Under the pieces are notes generated by a model. The model did not search any database. It was not told where the DNA came from and saw only the letters and a list, made by a program, of their open reading frames with translations. DNA of 64,000 nucleotides from NCBI RefSeq assembly GCF_000723205.1, contig NZ_HG315671.1, positions 2,453,351-2,517,350 on the forward strand, given 5' to 3'. The position numbers and the translations under genes were made by a program. Source of the stretch: Formosa agariphila KMM 3901 (GTDB taxonomy: Bacteria > Bacteroidota > Bacteroidia > Flavobacteriales > Flavobacteriaceae). Below are positions 17,012 through 27,288 of the stretch, one piece after another; the first letter of the stretch is position 1, and each line of letters starts with the position of its first letter.

Positions 17012-19141
17012 TTAATTTAAAAACACTAAACGTTTTATTAAAGCAATATCTTGATTCTTTATCTTAACCAAATAAATACCGGTATTTAAATGTGAAACAT
17101 CAACATTTTCATTTGTTGAAATTCTCCCTGTTTTCACGATACTTCCCTGCATATTCCAAATAACATAAGTAGAGCTTTGTTTCAAATTACCAACTTTCAA
17201 TCTTCCATGCTTCACTGGGTTAGGATATAAATATACTTCTTGTGTTTCATCTAAATCTTCAACACTAAGAACTTCGCCTGTATCTTCAATAGCATGAACA
17301 CCAGCGGTCCAAGCAGTTCCACCTAATTCATAAGCTCCAATATCAGGTGCACTTCCTACATATGCTTGATTAAAACCAGGAATAATCATCGCCTGATCTA
17401 CAACAGCACTTCCTGCTTTTGGCATAAAGTTTTGGTTTGCCACATCTACAAAGGGAGAAGTCTCTGAAATCAGGTTATTTTGAATATCAAAATCTGTAGG
17501 TGTTCCACTATACCAATCACCAATACTAGAAAAATTGTTATAAATCTTATTGTTTTCTTGAGTGTAGCCATTTACCCAAGAATCCATAGCACGTTCTGCA
17601 TTCCAGATTGTATTCTGAAAGAAATCTAAATTGGTATTATTCCAATTTACTTGGTAACCACTCCAGGAAATATTCCAAACCACGTTATGGTGTACAGTGT
17701 AGCCTTTACTATTATTATCTAAATAAATTCCGGCTGCTTTAGCTGGCTCATTAACAGCATGAGAATATGCTGGTGCTGTAGCATCATGAAACCAATTATG
17801 ATGAATTTCGGTGTTCTTTAAGGAAGCATTCCCTACCACATAAAAAATTCCTGAATCACTATTTATTCTTTGAGATGCAGACACATCATTATAAGCGACT
17901 TCACAATTGCTACCATTTACGTACATACCATCTCTTCCCGCGTTAACTATGGTGTTTTTTAAAACTTTAAGATTGTTAGTTGACGTTCGAATTGGAGACG
18001 CGTGAATCCCAACATAATTAATATTACTAATATAATTACCTTCAATTAAACCATTTTCTGCAGCCCATCCTGCTATAGCCATACCACTTACCGAGCTATG
18101 GTTAATTGTGCATCCGCTTATAACAGTATTATCACCCAAAACCTCTATTGCAGCCTCGGGAACCTGAGCAGAAGTATTATTTAAGTCGTCATGACCTTCA
18201 CTTCCATGCGTGATTTTGCAATTTATTATACTATTATTATCGGCATTATTATGAATTTTTATGCTCCCTCCAAAAAAATTAATCCCTTCTAATTGTATAT
18301 AATCGCCGTATAGTTGAGCGGCATATTTATGGGTAGCATATTCAACTGTGCCATCTGCTGGCATATTTCCATCTGCCGCCTGAAAATAAAGGGTTTTATT
18401 AGAGGCATCATAATACCATTCTCTAGCAAAATCTAAAGCTTCCAGTTTATTAAACAAGTATAATTGTCCTCTATTATTTCCAGGATTATTTCTCCAAACG
18501 GTTGGATTGTGAGGATTGAATGGCCATTTCGTGATATCAACCTCTGTAAAATTCACACTACTAGTAGAACTTGATGTAACGGTTCTTGTCCAACTAGTTC
18601 CTGAATGTGCACCTAAATAATATACTAAACCACCGGTCCAATCGATATCTTGAATTTCACTTAGTGTGAATTGAGAGCCATCTCCCCCCGTTACAGGTAC
18701 ACAATCTACAGTCCACCTATTATTATCTACATTATTTGGCCACCTCGCCAAATCCATATATTCACTATTGTGATATATTACACGAAAACGACTTTCAATA
18801 GCCATATCCACACTCGCCTTATAAATAGCCCCAGAATGTTGTTGCCAACCATTAACTACCGATGTTGCTCTAATTTGAACATCTTCACCTTCGGCAGCTT
18901 TAAAAGTTAAATAATTACCCGAAGTTCCATTTTTATCAATTGTTAATTCTTGATTATAAATCCCACCTCGTATTATACATACATCGCCTGGAGACATCAT
19001 GGATACCGCTTTATTGAATGTGAGGTACGGATTATTAATAGTTCCATTGTTTGAATCATTTCCATCGGTTGCTACATAAATATGCTGCGCGAATAAAGAT
19101 GAACTAGATGTTAATGCAAAGAAGAGTAGAAATTTAAGCAT
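17012..19141 (-). CDS. Secreted right-handed beta-helix protein with T9SS sorting domain
   Basis: The start at 19141 (MLKFLLFFALTSSSSLFAQ) gives a standard signal peptide; an ATG 21 bases upstream is possible. The 709-residue protein begins with a DUF1565-like HIYVATDGNDSNNGT segment and continues as a parallel beta-helix (residues 40-600) with many asparagine turns (NSIINCKITHG, NTVISGCTINHSS). This fold is shared by polysaccharide lyases and hydrolases such as GH120 or GH141; a family cannot be fixed by eye. The last 75 residues (VYLYPNPVKHGRLKVGNL ... GIYLVKI) form a type IX secretion C-terminal sorting domain, so it is probably surface-attached or released. It is the only clear T9SS cargo in the window. 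Confidence 0.8.
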   Translation of the reverse strand: MLKFLLFFALTSSSSLFAQHIYVATDGNDSNNGTINNPYLTFNKAVSMMSPGDVCIIRGGIYNQELTIDKNGTSGNYLTFKAAEGEDVQIRATSVVNGWQQHSGAIYKASVDMAIESRFRVIYHNSEYMDLARWPNNVDNNRWTVDCVPVTGGDGSQFTLSEIQDIDWTGGLVYYLGAHSGTSWTRTVTSSSTSSVNFTEVDITKWPFNPHNPTVWRNNPGNNRGQLYLFNKLEALDFAREWYYDASNKTLYFQAADGNMPADGTVEYATHKYAAQLYGDYIQLEGINFFGGSIKIHNNADNNSIINCKITHGSEGHDDLNNTSAQVPEAAIEVLGDNTVISGCTINHSSVSGMAIAGWAAENGLIEGNYISNINYVGIHASPIRTSTNNLKVLKNTIVNAGRDGMYVNGSNCEVAYNDVSASQRINSDSGIFYVVGNASLKNTEIHHNWFHDATAPAYSHAVNEPAKAAGIYLDNNSKGYTVHHNVVWNISWSGYQVNWNNTNLDFFQNTIWNAERAMDSWVNGYTQENNKIYNNFSSIGDWYSGTPTDFDIQNNLISETSPFVDVANQNFMPKAGSAVVDQAMIIPGFNQAYVGSAPDIGAYELGGTAWTAGVHAIEDTGEVLSVEDLDETQEVYLYPNPVKHGRLKVGNLKQSSTYVIWNMQGSIVKTGRISTNENVDVSHLNTGIYLVKIKNQDIALIKRLVFLN

Positions 19142-19363
19142 GCTATTTAATGACAAATACATAAGTTTAAGGTTTAGTTATTTAACCAATATTAAGACAT
19201 TAAAACACCAAGGGTTAGAACAAATGTTTTTTTATTAGGATGATATGTTTTATATAAATGTAGCAGGATTTAATTTTTCAAAAATATTCACCACTTTACA
19301 ATGCACAACTAATTACTATCTTTAAACTCTACTCATTGCATTACTTTATTTTACTTGATAATA

Positions 19364-19594
19364 TTATTGCATCTGGATATCTACCGAGTTACTTTTAAAA
19401 GTTGGAGATGTTGCATTGATTATTACAGTTCCTGTTTTTCCTTTAAATGATTCCACTAGTACTAAAGCCCATCCTTTAGAAGTTAGTACTTTATTAGATT
19501 GAAAATCCTGCACGCTTTTATTTAAACAGTTATCGATACCTAAAAAGGTAATGCCGTAAATAAGCTTAACTATCTTTATTTTTTGGGGTTTAAT
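19364..19594 (-). pseudogene. Decayed C-terminal fragment of a GH2-like enzyme
   Basis: Directly after the sulfatase stop at 19595, the minus strand stays open for about 75 codons without a start and ends at TAA 19364-19366. The translation contains GWALVLVESFKGKTGTV and INATSPTFKSNS, which resembles the last Ig-like strands of Bacteroidota GH2 beta-galactosidases (compare AVIFVKSKEKGKVILKTSTKNF in the intact GH2 at 12366). No catalytic part remains. The 200 bases between this fragment and the beta-helix gene start show nothing recognisable. Confidence 0.55.
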
Positions 19595-21430
19595 TTATAA
19601 TTTCAATTTATAGTCGTGAGCATCTGGAGCAAAATTGCTACGATACACTTTGGTACCGGTTCCCCACTTTTCCCAATCGACCTCAACACGATTATCTCCT
19701 AATACAATATTTAAGAGCTTTTCTTTCATTTTTGTTGCAATATCATTATACTGTTTTTTAAATGCTACATTATTTACTTCTCTAGGGTCTTTTGTAAGGT
19801 CGTATAAAGCAGGATCTAAATCTTCCCAAGAAGCAATAAGTGCCCATTTCATGTTTTCGCCTTCTTTTTTTGAGGGTCTTGTTTGTAGGGACAGTACATA
19901 GTCTTTAGTTCTAATATATGCTCTTGGCCCCGTTACAGCATGACTTTCGCCAATGATATAATCTCTAACAGGAGCTTCTTTTGATACTACTTTAGCCAAA
20001 TCGAAACCGTCTAAATAATTGAATTTCTCTTGGTTTAAATCTGCACCTGCGGCTGCTAATGCCGTTGGAGCAATGTCTACAAATTCTGTAAATTCTTTTA
20101 CCACTTTACCTGCGGGGAACTTATTTTTATCTGAAGACACCACAATAACCGGATTATGCGTATCCCATTTCCAAGGTGTGAATTTAGAAACGCCTCCGTG
20201 TTCGTTTAATTTCCAACCATGATCTCCACAAACATAGATTATTAGCCAAGGACGATTATTTTTTTCACTGTAAGCAATAAAATCTTTAGTTGCTTTTCCT
20301 ACTAACTGATCACCATAAGCACAAAAAGCGTAATAGTCTTGAATCATTTTTTGCTTTTCTTCATAGGAAAAATGATAAGACGGTTTACTAGTTATTTGTC
20401 GTTTCATTTGTTTTGCCATTGTTGCAAATTCCTTTTCGCTAAAATCAGGAATATTATACGTGTATTTTTGAAAACGTTCGCGAAAATCGGCTGGAGGTAA
20501 GACAGGCGTGTGAGGAAAATCGAAACCAATATGCGCAAATACTGGTTTGGAAGGATCAACCCCTTGAAAATTTAGTTTTCCTGCATTAAATTGCTGATTC
20601 TCATGAACCAAGTACTCATTAAAAAAATGGGCATAATAACCATCTCTAGTCTCTCCTGCCTTTCTAGGACTAACACCAGAAATAATCATACCATCATAAA
20701 TAGACTCCTTTTTACCTACTTTATAATGCCTTATCAAGTCATACTTTTTAGTTACTTCCTGAGCTACATGTTCGTATTTGTCTGTTTTTTCATTTAATTG
20801 TTTTGAAATATATTCAAAATTTCTCTCAGGCGTAACAAAAAAATGGATATCAGTAATCGGTTTATCGTATTTTACACCATCAACTTCATTCCACCAGCCA
20901 CCACCAGAATAATCGGTAAAACCTTCTTTTCCTAGAGGCCTAAAATTGATATCTGTTTGAAAAACTTTATAATCCTTGGTTTTACCACTAGGTGTTAATT
21001 CTTTTAATCGATATCCTAATTTACCGACATGAAATGTTTGGTACCCCAATGTTACCATTTGCTCTGGTAAAGATGGTTTCATATGTTCTGCTACATTATT
21101 ATGATATTCGAACTCATAAACACCCGAGCGAAATGTATAACGCCCTTGCAGTATAACAGCTCGAGAAGGCGCACAACCTGCTGCTTGAACATACGTATTG
21201 ATGAATGTAGTTCCTTGTGCAGCAAGTTTATCTACTTCTGGAGATTCTATATAACCCAACTCGCTCATTTCTCGCCCATCTATTTCTTGATTGAATGTTT
21301 TTACAGAATCGTACCTTTGATCATCTGTTAAGATGTATAAAATATTAGGTTTTTGTTCTTGTGCATTTGTTTTAACTGCTATAATTAATAGCGTTACAGT
21401 AAAAAAAATAATGGGCTTTAAATTTTTCAT
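19595..21430 (-). CDS. S1-type sulfatase (CAPSR)
   Basis: A 611-residue exported sulfatase (signal peptide to about residue 23). The metal-binding Asp pair is in ILTDDQR, and the formylglycine motif is CAPSR with Cys86. Later it has HIGFDFPHTPVLPP, YVCGDHGWKLNEHG and the C-terminal YDLTKDPREVNNV segment. The GDHGWKLNEHG pattern resembles iduronate-2-sulfatase-like and choline-sulfatase-like members of S1. It is clearly paralogous to the next gene (21637-23481), with the same layout, length and motif position. Both lie in a minus-strand block downstream of a GH117-like gene, suggesting removal of two different sulfates on the same oligosaccharide. Confidence 0.93.
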   Translation of the reverse strand: MKNLKPIIFFTVTLLIIAVKTNAQEQKPNILYILTDDQRYDSVKTFNQEIDGREMSELGYIESPEVDKLAAQGTTFINTYVQAAGCAPSRAVILQGRYTFRSGVYEFEYHNNVAEHMKPSLPEQMVTLGYQTFHVGKLGYRLKELTPSGKTKDYKVFQTDINFRPLGKEGFTDYSGGGWWNEVDGVKYDKPITDIHFFVTPERNFEYISKQLNEKTDKYEHVAQEVTKKYDLIRHYKVGKKESIYDGMIISGVSPRKAGETRDGYYAHFFNEYLVHENQQFNAGKLNFQGVDPSKPVFAHIGFDFPHTPVLPPADFRERFQKYTYNIPDFSEKEFATMAKQMKRQITSKPSYHFSYEEKQKMIQDYYAFCAYGDQLVGKATKDFIAYSEKNNRPWLIIYVCGDHGWKLNEHGGVSKFTPWKWDTHNPVIVVSSDKNKFPAGKVVKEFTEFVDIAPTALAAAGADLNQEKFNYLDGFDLAKVVSKEAPVRDYIIGESHAVTGPRAYIRTKDYVLSLQTRPSKKEGENMKWALIASWEDLDPALYDLTKDPREVNNVAFKKQYNDIATKMKEKLLNIVLGDNRVEVDWEKWGTGTKVYRSNFAPDAHDYKLKL

Positions 21431-21636
21431 ATATTTTATTTAGGTCTTAAAATTTTAAAGTTTATTGATAGGTTTAATACTAATTTTACTAAATAGATAC
21501 AGAATCTTAAACCCATGGTATTCCAATTGAGTAAACATGTACCTCTTAAATATTATTACTCGTCAAGTTTGAAATAGAAATTATTACATAAAGAATAAAT
21601 GACACATTGTTTTTTTGTTTATTAAACGTGTTGCTA

Positions 21637-23481
21637 TTAAATTTTTGGAATAATATGCTGTGGAATATTTAAAACCTTATCGTGTGCACCTTTAGCAAAA
21701 TTGCTAATATTATAGGTATTAGGCTTAGACCAATCACATTCAATTCTTCCATCACCTAAAACTATATTTCCTAATTTTAATCTAAACCAAGCGGACAAAT
21801 CTTTATATCGTTTATCGTTTGCGAGGTTCTTATGTTCGTTTGGATCTACCCTTAAATCATATAACACCAGTTCTGCTTTATCAATAGGACAATTCAAGGC
21901 CCATTCTACATTTTCGTTTGGCTTTAATTTTTTAACCGAAGGTCTTGTACGCATAGAAAACGCAAAATCTTTTGATCTTAAATATGCCCTTGGGCCTGCC
22001 ACTAAATTTATTTCTCCCACGATGTAGTCCCGCACTTCTTCATTATTTTTTATAACATTAAACATATTAACACCATCTAAAAAATTATACGCCTCTGTAG
22101 AAATATCTATGCCACTTGAAGAAAGGATAGTTGGAGCAATATCTACATATTCAATAAATTGATTTTGAACCGTACCCTGTGGAACTTTGTTTTTATCAGA
22201 AGAAACAACAATCATAGCACCATTAGTCGATTTATCCCAAGGCCCAAATTTAGCTTCTATACCTTGCTCTCCCAAATGCCAACCATGATCGCCAACTGTA
22301 AACACAATAAGGTATTCTTGTTTATTTTTTTCGCAATACTGTTTAAAGGCCGAAACAGCATCGCCAATTAAAGCATCACCGTAAGCACAAAAAGCATAAT
22401 AATCTTGAATAGCTTGTTGTTTTTCATTATCTGTTAGGTTAGTGAAATTAAGATTTTTATACAGTCGATGTATTTGTGGCGGCATGTGTTCCAATTCCTT
22501 TTCACTAAATTCTGGAACCTTGTATTTATATTTCTTGAATGTATCTCGAACCGCATTTGGAGGTAAAATAGGAGTATGTGGCAAGTGAAAGCCTAAGTTA
22601 ACCATTAAAGGTTTGTTAGTATCAGCACCATTGTGTGTTGCGCCCCAAGTCGTTTTAAATTCAGTGCTTGAATTCGCTAAATACAATTTAAATTCTTCTA
22701 CAATTTTAGCATCTACGGTTTGGCCCGAAGGCAAAGGGTTTTCCCCTCCTAAAATTAAATCTTTATTGAATCTGGTATAGGATCTTAAAATTTCGAATTT
22801 AGCTTCTATATCTTTTCGTTTTTGAATGTCTTCAGCACTTAGTTCGCCTGTTTCTTTATTTATGAAATAATGCTCCAAAGTACCATCAGGAAATTTAACC
22901 CGCTCTTCTGTTCCAATGTTTTGCCAAGATCCTTTTTGGTAAACAGGCTGCGCCCATAAATCTCCAACATCATGCTTCTGTAAATCGTGTTTAAAATGAA
23001 CTTTATAGTTATAATGCCCTGCATCTCTATATCCTTGTCCTGGTCCCCACTTATAAATATAGGAATCACCTTTACCAAAGAGCGCGGTAACATAGCCTTC
23101 CTTTTGCAAAATTTGTGGGAAAGACGGTTTTACAAAATCTGGATTTTGGTGTGTTAATTCAAATCCGAAATGTCCCGTTCTAAACGGGTAACGACCAGAA
23201 ATCATAGAGCCTCTAGATGGGCCACAGGCAGGGGAATTATTGTATGCATTAGTAAACAATACACCTTCTTTAGCCAGTTTATCTATATTAGGTGAAGAAA
23301 CATACCCCAAAGCACTTTCTTTTTTCCCTGTAGTGGCTTCGTTATAACATTGTAAGGCATCGGCACGTTGATCGTCGGTGACTATCCATAATATATTTGG
23401 CTGTTTTAAGGGAGTTTCTTGCGCTATTAAATTAAGTGAACATAAAATAAATCCAAAAAAATTTATACATAATTTCTTCAT
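21637..23481 (-). CDS. S1-type sulfatase (CGPSR)
   Basis: A 614-residue exported sulfatase (signal peptide to about residue 20). It has VTDDQRADALQCYNEA, the maturation motif CGPSR with Cys86, NLGFHLPHTPILPP, TVGDHGWHLGEQG and YDLRVDPNEHKNL near the C terminus. Layout and spacing match the neighbouring sulfatase at 19595-21430, so the two derive from duplication within or before this locus. It starts 21 bases after the GH117-like gene on the same strand and is probably cotranscribed with it. The sulfate position is not determined. Confidence 0.93.
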   Translation of the reverse strand: MKKLCINFFGFILCSLNLIAQETPLKQPNILWIVTDDQRADALQCYNEATTGKKESALGYVSSPNIDKLAKEGVLFTNAYNNSPACGPSRGSMISGRYPFRTGHFGFELTHQNPDFVKPSFPQILQKEGYVTALFGKGDSYIYKWGPGQGYRDAGHYNYKVHFKHDLQKHDVGDLWAQPVYQKGSWQNIGTEERVKFPDGTLEHYFINKETGELSAEDIQKRKDIEAKFEILRSYTRFNKDLILGGENPLPSGQTVDAKIVEEFKLYLANSSTEFKTTWGATHNGADTNKPLMVNLGFHLPHTPILPPNAVRDTFKKYKYKVPEFSEKELEHMPPQIHRLYKNLNFTNLTDNEKQQAIQDYYAFCAYGDALIGDAVSAFKQYCEKNKQEYLIVFTVGDHGWHLGEQGIEAKFGPWDKSTNGAMIVVSSDKNKVPQGTVQNQFIEYVDIAPTILSSSGIDISTEAYNFLDGVNMFNVIKNNEEVRDYIVGEINLVAGPRAYLRSKDFAFSMRTRPSVKKLKPNENVEWALNCPIDKAELVLYDLRVDPNEHKNLANDKRYKDLSAWFRLKLGNIVLGDGRIECDWSKPNTYNISNFAKGAHDKVLNIPQHIIPKI

Positions 23482-23502
23482 AGTCCTTAGGTAATTAGTC
23501 GT

Positions 23503-24759
23503 TTACTTATTTATTCGCTCTAATTGTTTTTTACTTAGCCCTTGCCTGTAATACACATCTGGTCTATGATTTACACGATGTTCTTTCATTTCTGGATCGT
23601 GAATATCTCTGCTTAAATCACAATCAAAACGCACTAATTTTGAACAGAAATTATTCCAATCGCCTGTTACGTTAATAAAATGAGCAATACCCCAAGTAAT
23701 CCCTCTTCCGTCAGTTGTATTTGTAAAAGCGTCAGGAACGTATGGCGCTGACGCATAAGGCATTAACTCTGTAATTGAGGCTATTTCAAAATTCACCCAA
23801 TCTTTAGCATACTGAATCGTATTGTGTTCTGGACCATCTTTATATACCAAAGCTGCAACTCCTTCTTTAAAAGGAAATAAAGAGGTTTCATGACCTGAGG
23901 TAATTAAGGGGTTTAAAGGATGCTTTTTAAAAGGCCCTAAAGGATTATCGGCTATGGCCAAACCTTGCATACGCACTTTATGTGGTTGCTCACCAAAATC
24001 GGATTTGTAATAAATATAAATTTTTCCATCATGAACCAAAGGATACGGATCATGAATTGAGTATTGATCCCACTCACCTTCGGCTCCATTGGGGATTATA
24101 ATTTTATTAGCTGGAGTCCATGGACCATCAGGAGAATCGGCATAAGAAACAGCCACCGGACAGTCATCGCCACGTTTTCCACTTGCCTCCATAAACCCTT
24201 GATAATACAAGTAATATTTACCTTCCCACTCTAAAATATCTGTTGTAGTAACCGAACGCCAACCTACTAATGGTTTTTCTGGGCGTTTTATGGCTACGCC
24301 TTGTTCTTCCCATGTAAACCCGTCGGTAGAAGTAGCATACCAGATTTCAGCTAAATCCCAGTCTGCAGAAGGAATGGTATCATTACTTTTTTGAGCACCT
24401 TGAGGAGGTGTTGGTGTATTGCGATAGGTGTACCACATGTAGTATTTACCGTTATGTAATATTACTTTTGAAGGGTCGCGTCTAGATATAGTACCGTCAT
24501 AATTATTATAATCAAACCCTTTTAGCTCGGTATATTTAAACTGACTGAACAGCTCGTTGTCTTGCGGTTGCGGTCCTTGATAGTTGTTATAAATACGCTC
24601 CATGGCAGCACTTAGTGGTCTGTTTGGTTTTTCTTTTGGCAGTATAAACGGGAAAGCGCCTTGTGTTTCTTTATCTGAAGCCACTTGAGTTTCTTTTGTA
24701 TTTTGTTGACAAGCCATCAGAAATACCGCACCCATGATGGTTAAAAGTTTTAGTTTCAT
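23503..24759 (-). CDS. GH117-like alpha-(3,6-anhydro)-galactosidase, lipoprotein
   Basis: The start at 24759 gives a lipoprotein signal (TIMGAVFLMAC, lipidated Cys17) and a product of 418 residues. Five-bladed beta-propeller landmarks of GH117 are visible: SRRDPSK (family Asp), SADWDLAEIWYATSTDG, the HDPYPLV segment (second Asp) and SGHETSLFPFKEG (His and acidic residue). GH117 enzymes remove terminal alpha-1,3-linked 3,6-anhydro-L-galactose from neoagaro-oligosaccharides. It is one of three close paralogues in the window (others at 39685 and 56191). Membrane anchoring suggests a periplasmic or surface exo-enzyme working with the two sulfatases downstream. Confidence 0.82.
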   Translation of the reverse strand: MKLKLLTIMGAVFLMACQQNTKETQVASDKETQGAFPFILPKEKPNRPLSAAMERIYNNYQGPQPQDNELFSQFKYTELKGFDYNNYDGTISRRDPSKVILHNGKYYMWYTYRNTPTPPQGAQKSNDTIPSADWDLAEIWYATSTDGFTWEEQGVAIKRPEKPLVGWRSVTTTDILEWEGKYYLYYQGFMEASGKRGDDCPVAVSYADSPDGPWTPANKIIIPNGAEGEWDQYSIHDPYPLVHDGKIYIYYKSDFGEQPHKVRMQGLAIADNPLGPFKKHPLNPLITSGHETSLFPFKEGVAALVYKDGPEHNTIQYAKDWVNFEIASITELMPYASAPYVPDAFTNTTDGRGITWGIAHFINVTGDWNNFCSKLVRFDCDLSRDIHDPEMKEHRVNHRPDVYYRQGLSKKQLERINK

Positions 24760-25065
24760 AGTTTTATCTTTAATTATTCTATAATTATCTCGTTTATGTC
24801 CCAAGTTTCGTTATAAGTGTTTACGGCGGTCTGAACCGTTAATTGCATCAACTTTTTTTTATATTTTTGAATATAGATAACGGAATGATATAGGTTTTTA
24901 ACCTCATGTCCGTTTTCAACACCAAGTTATACTTCCAAATTAATAAGGTCGGAGCTATCCGCCTTTAAGATGTCTTAATCTGATATAAACTTTAAAATTA
25001 CATGTCTTTACTTATTAATATTTTTTATTGATATTAATGTTTTAGACTGTATTAAAACAACAGCT
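24760..25065. other. Intergenic region, no gene recognised
   Basis: A 306-base gap between two minus-strand genes. A 24-codon frame on the minus strand (MQLTVQTAVNTYNETWD..., near 24777-24848) has protein-like composition and could be the tail of a lost gene, but it is too short to support. No terminator or palindrome stood out. Confidence 0.4.
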
Positions 25066-27288
25066 TTAATTACTTTTCATTAACTCTTCTATAGTCCAAT
25101 ACGACTCTCTGTTTTCAACTTCTTTTCTAACTTTTTCCATATTTTGCCATGGACCTACAGCACTAGCATCATTTAAATGCAAACGTATATAGGTTAAAAT
25201 ATCGGCCATCCATTGGTTATCTTGTTCTTTCATTCCTACCATAACACCAGAATATTCTTTACCATCGATAGGACCTGTTAAACCATTCATTAATATTTTT
25301 AAAGGAATTTCATGATTTTTTGCATTTACTCTTGGAGAACCAACTAATGTTGGTGCTAAACCTTCAATTCCTTTACCATCCATGCCGTGACAAGCAGAAC
25401 ATACATTTTTAAAAATTTGATACCCACTAAGTATTCTTCCTCTCACAGACGCATGTTCTAAAACGTATTGTTTTTTTAGTTTTTCAACTTCTAAAGGAAC
25501 CTCCTCTATGTTTTGTTTTGCCATAGCGGTAATCACCTCATTGTTTTGATTTGAATCCATTAGAGCTTGTGCAATTTGCTTTGCCTCTTTAGTTTTACTT
25601 GATCGAAGCGTCAAAATAAGCTGTTCTTTCACCTCGACAACCGGATCATTTTGCAAGCTTTTAACCGCAGCAAACACCTCAGCGTTTTTGTCTTTTATAT
25701 AGCGATCACTAATTCTTAAAGCTGCCATTCTAACTCGAGCATCCTCATCCTGCATCGCTTTAATAACCAGACCTGTATCTAAAGCATCCATACCTTCTAA
25801 AGTCCATAAACTATGTAACCTACCCAAAGCATAATCTGTAGACGTAAATAAAGCCCCCAAATGAGGAGTGCCGCCAGTAACCTTACCAACTAAGATTGGG
25901 ATGCTTGCTTTATCGTTTCTTAGAACCAATAATTTTTGTGCATTTATACGATACCAACCATTAGGATGCGCTAAATAATCAATTAACTCATCCGAAGATT
26001 TCTCTAACAAAGGTTCCATTTTTGTGGGTTTCATTTCTTTATGGACAATTCTATAAATCCTCCCTTTTCCAATATTTCTATCCAATTTTTTTCGTTCCAC
26101 TACCGGACGTAAAAAACTACCTTTTCGTACCCATGTACCTTCTTGAATAATACCACGATACATATCCACCACATACAAACATCCATCCGGTCCGGTTTTA
26201 GTTTCCACTGGTCTAAAGTTAGCATCCGTTGAGGCTAAAAACTCGGTTTGTGGGTATGCGTTTCTTAAAACTGTTTTCCCGTTAATATGCTCTACCTTGG
26301 CTCTTCTAACTAATCTACCAACCGGTTCTGGAATAAATAAATCCCCATAGGCAGGTAATTGATCTCCCAAAAATATGGACTGCCCACAACTTGCTGTAAA
26401 GTGATTTAAAGTACCATCTTCCCGTAGTCTAAATTCTCCTCCTTGCACATCTGGTGTTCCAATAATTGGCCAAACTGCCTCGAAACCTTCTTCCCATTTA
26501 CCAGGCATTTCTAAATTACCATAAACAGGATGTTGTTGATACCCTAAAGCAGGGACTTCTCCTCCCGCACTTGAATAAAATAATTGCCCATTTTCATCTT
26601 CTGTCAATCCCCATTGGCCGTTTGGTGCATCACTAAGCGTATCTATTTCCATTTCTCGCTTTGTAAAACGATACCGTAGTGACTTGCTAGAAACATATAA
26701 CCAGTTATCTATACTCCAAAGCATACTAGCCGACTGATGTTCTAGATTAGCATTATCTCTTTTTGGTTCTTCTAATATTAGTTCTTTAACATCGGCTATA
26801 TTGTCTCCATTGGTATCTTTATAGCTATACAAACTCCTATTATACGTTTCCCCTACAATAACGCGATTATCTAACGGTAATAGAATACGTGGTAAAATAA
26901 GACTATCTATAAATACTGTACTTTTGTCCATTTTACCATCTCCATCTAGATCTTCTAATACAGAAACTCTACTCCATGGCTCATTTTGATTTGTACCATC
27001 AATATCTTGCATATAGGTTAACATTTCTGCAACATAAAGCTTCCCATTTGGACCCCATGCAATCGTTACGGGTTCATTAATCATAGGTTCACTCGCAACC
27101 AACTCAATATCATACCCCTCTGGAAGATGCATAGTTTCCATACTCTCTTCTGGAGATAAAAAATTAATAGCAGGATCTTTTACAATTTCTGGTTTTGTAT
27201 AAATATTGTCTGTGTATTCTTTTTTCTCATTACACCCCAAAAGTGCTATTCCTAAAAAAAATATTGCATAAGTTTTAATGAAATTCAT
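25066..27288 (-). CDS. Dehydrogenase-like beta-propeller lipoprotein with HEAT repeats and cytochrome c domain
   Basis: A 740-residue lipoprotein (lipobox ALLGC, Cys19). Residues 50-400 form a six-bladed-propeller of the glucose/sorbosone-dehydrogenase or 'membrane-bound dehydrogenase' type (MHLPEGYDIELVASEP, IAWGPNGKLYVAEM, TGPDGCLYVVDMYRG). Residues 430-600 contain HEAT-like helical repeats (ARVRMAALRISDRY). The C terminus is a class I cytochrome c domain: haem motif CSACH at 630-634 and a candidate Met ligand in GVMVGM. This architecture is abundant in Planctomycetes and Verrucomicrobia and also found in flavobacteria. It suggests periplasmic oxidation of a sugar with electrons passed to the respiratory chain; substrate unknown. 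Confidence 0.8.
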   Translation of the reverse strand: MNFIKTYAIFFLGIALLGCNEKKEYTDNIYTKPEIVKDPAINFLSPEESMETMHLPEGYDIELVASEPMINEPVTIAWGPNGKLYVAEMLTYMQDIDGTNQNEPWSRVSVLEDLDGDGKMDKSTVFIDSLILPRILLPLDNRVIVGETYNRSLYSYKDTNGDNIADVKELILEEPKRDNANLEHQSASMLWSIDNWLYVSSKSLRYRFTKREMEIDTLSDAPNGQWGLTEDENGQLFYSSAGGEVPALGYQQHPVYGNLEMPGKWEEGFEAVWPIIGTPDVQGGEFRLREDGTLNHFTASCGQSIFLGDQLPAYGDLFIPEPVGRLVRRAKVEHINGKTVLRNAYPQTEFLASTDANFRPVETKTGPDGCLYVVDMYRGIIQEGTWVRKGSFLRPVVERKKLDRNIGKGRIYRIVHKEMKPTKMEPLLEKSSDELIDYLAHPNGWYRINAQKLLVLRNDKASIPILVGKVTGGTPHLGALFTSTDYALGRLHSLWTLEGMDALDTGLVIKAMQDEDARVRMAALRISDRYIKDKNAEVFAAVKSLQNDPVVEVKEQLILTLRSSKTKEAKQIAQALMDSNQNNEVITAMAKQNIEEVPLEVEKLKKQYVLEHASVRGRILSGYQIFKNVCSACHGMDGKGIEGLAPTLVGSPRVNAKNHEIPLKILMNGLTGPIDGKEYSGVMVGMKEQDNQWMADILTYIRLHLNDASAVGPWQNMEKVRKEVENRESYWTIEELMKSN

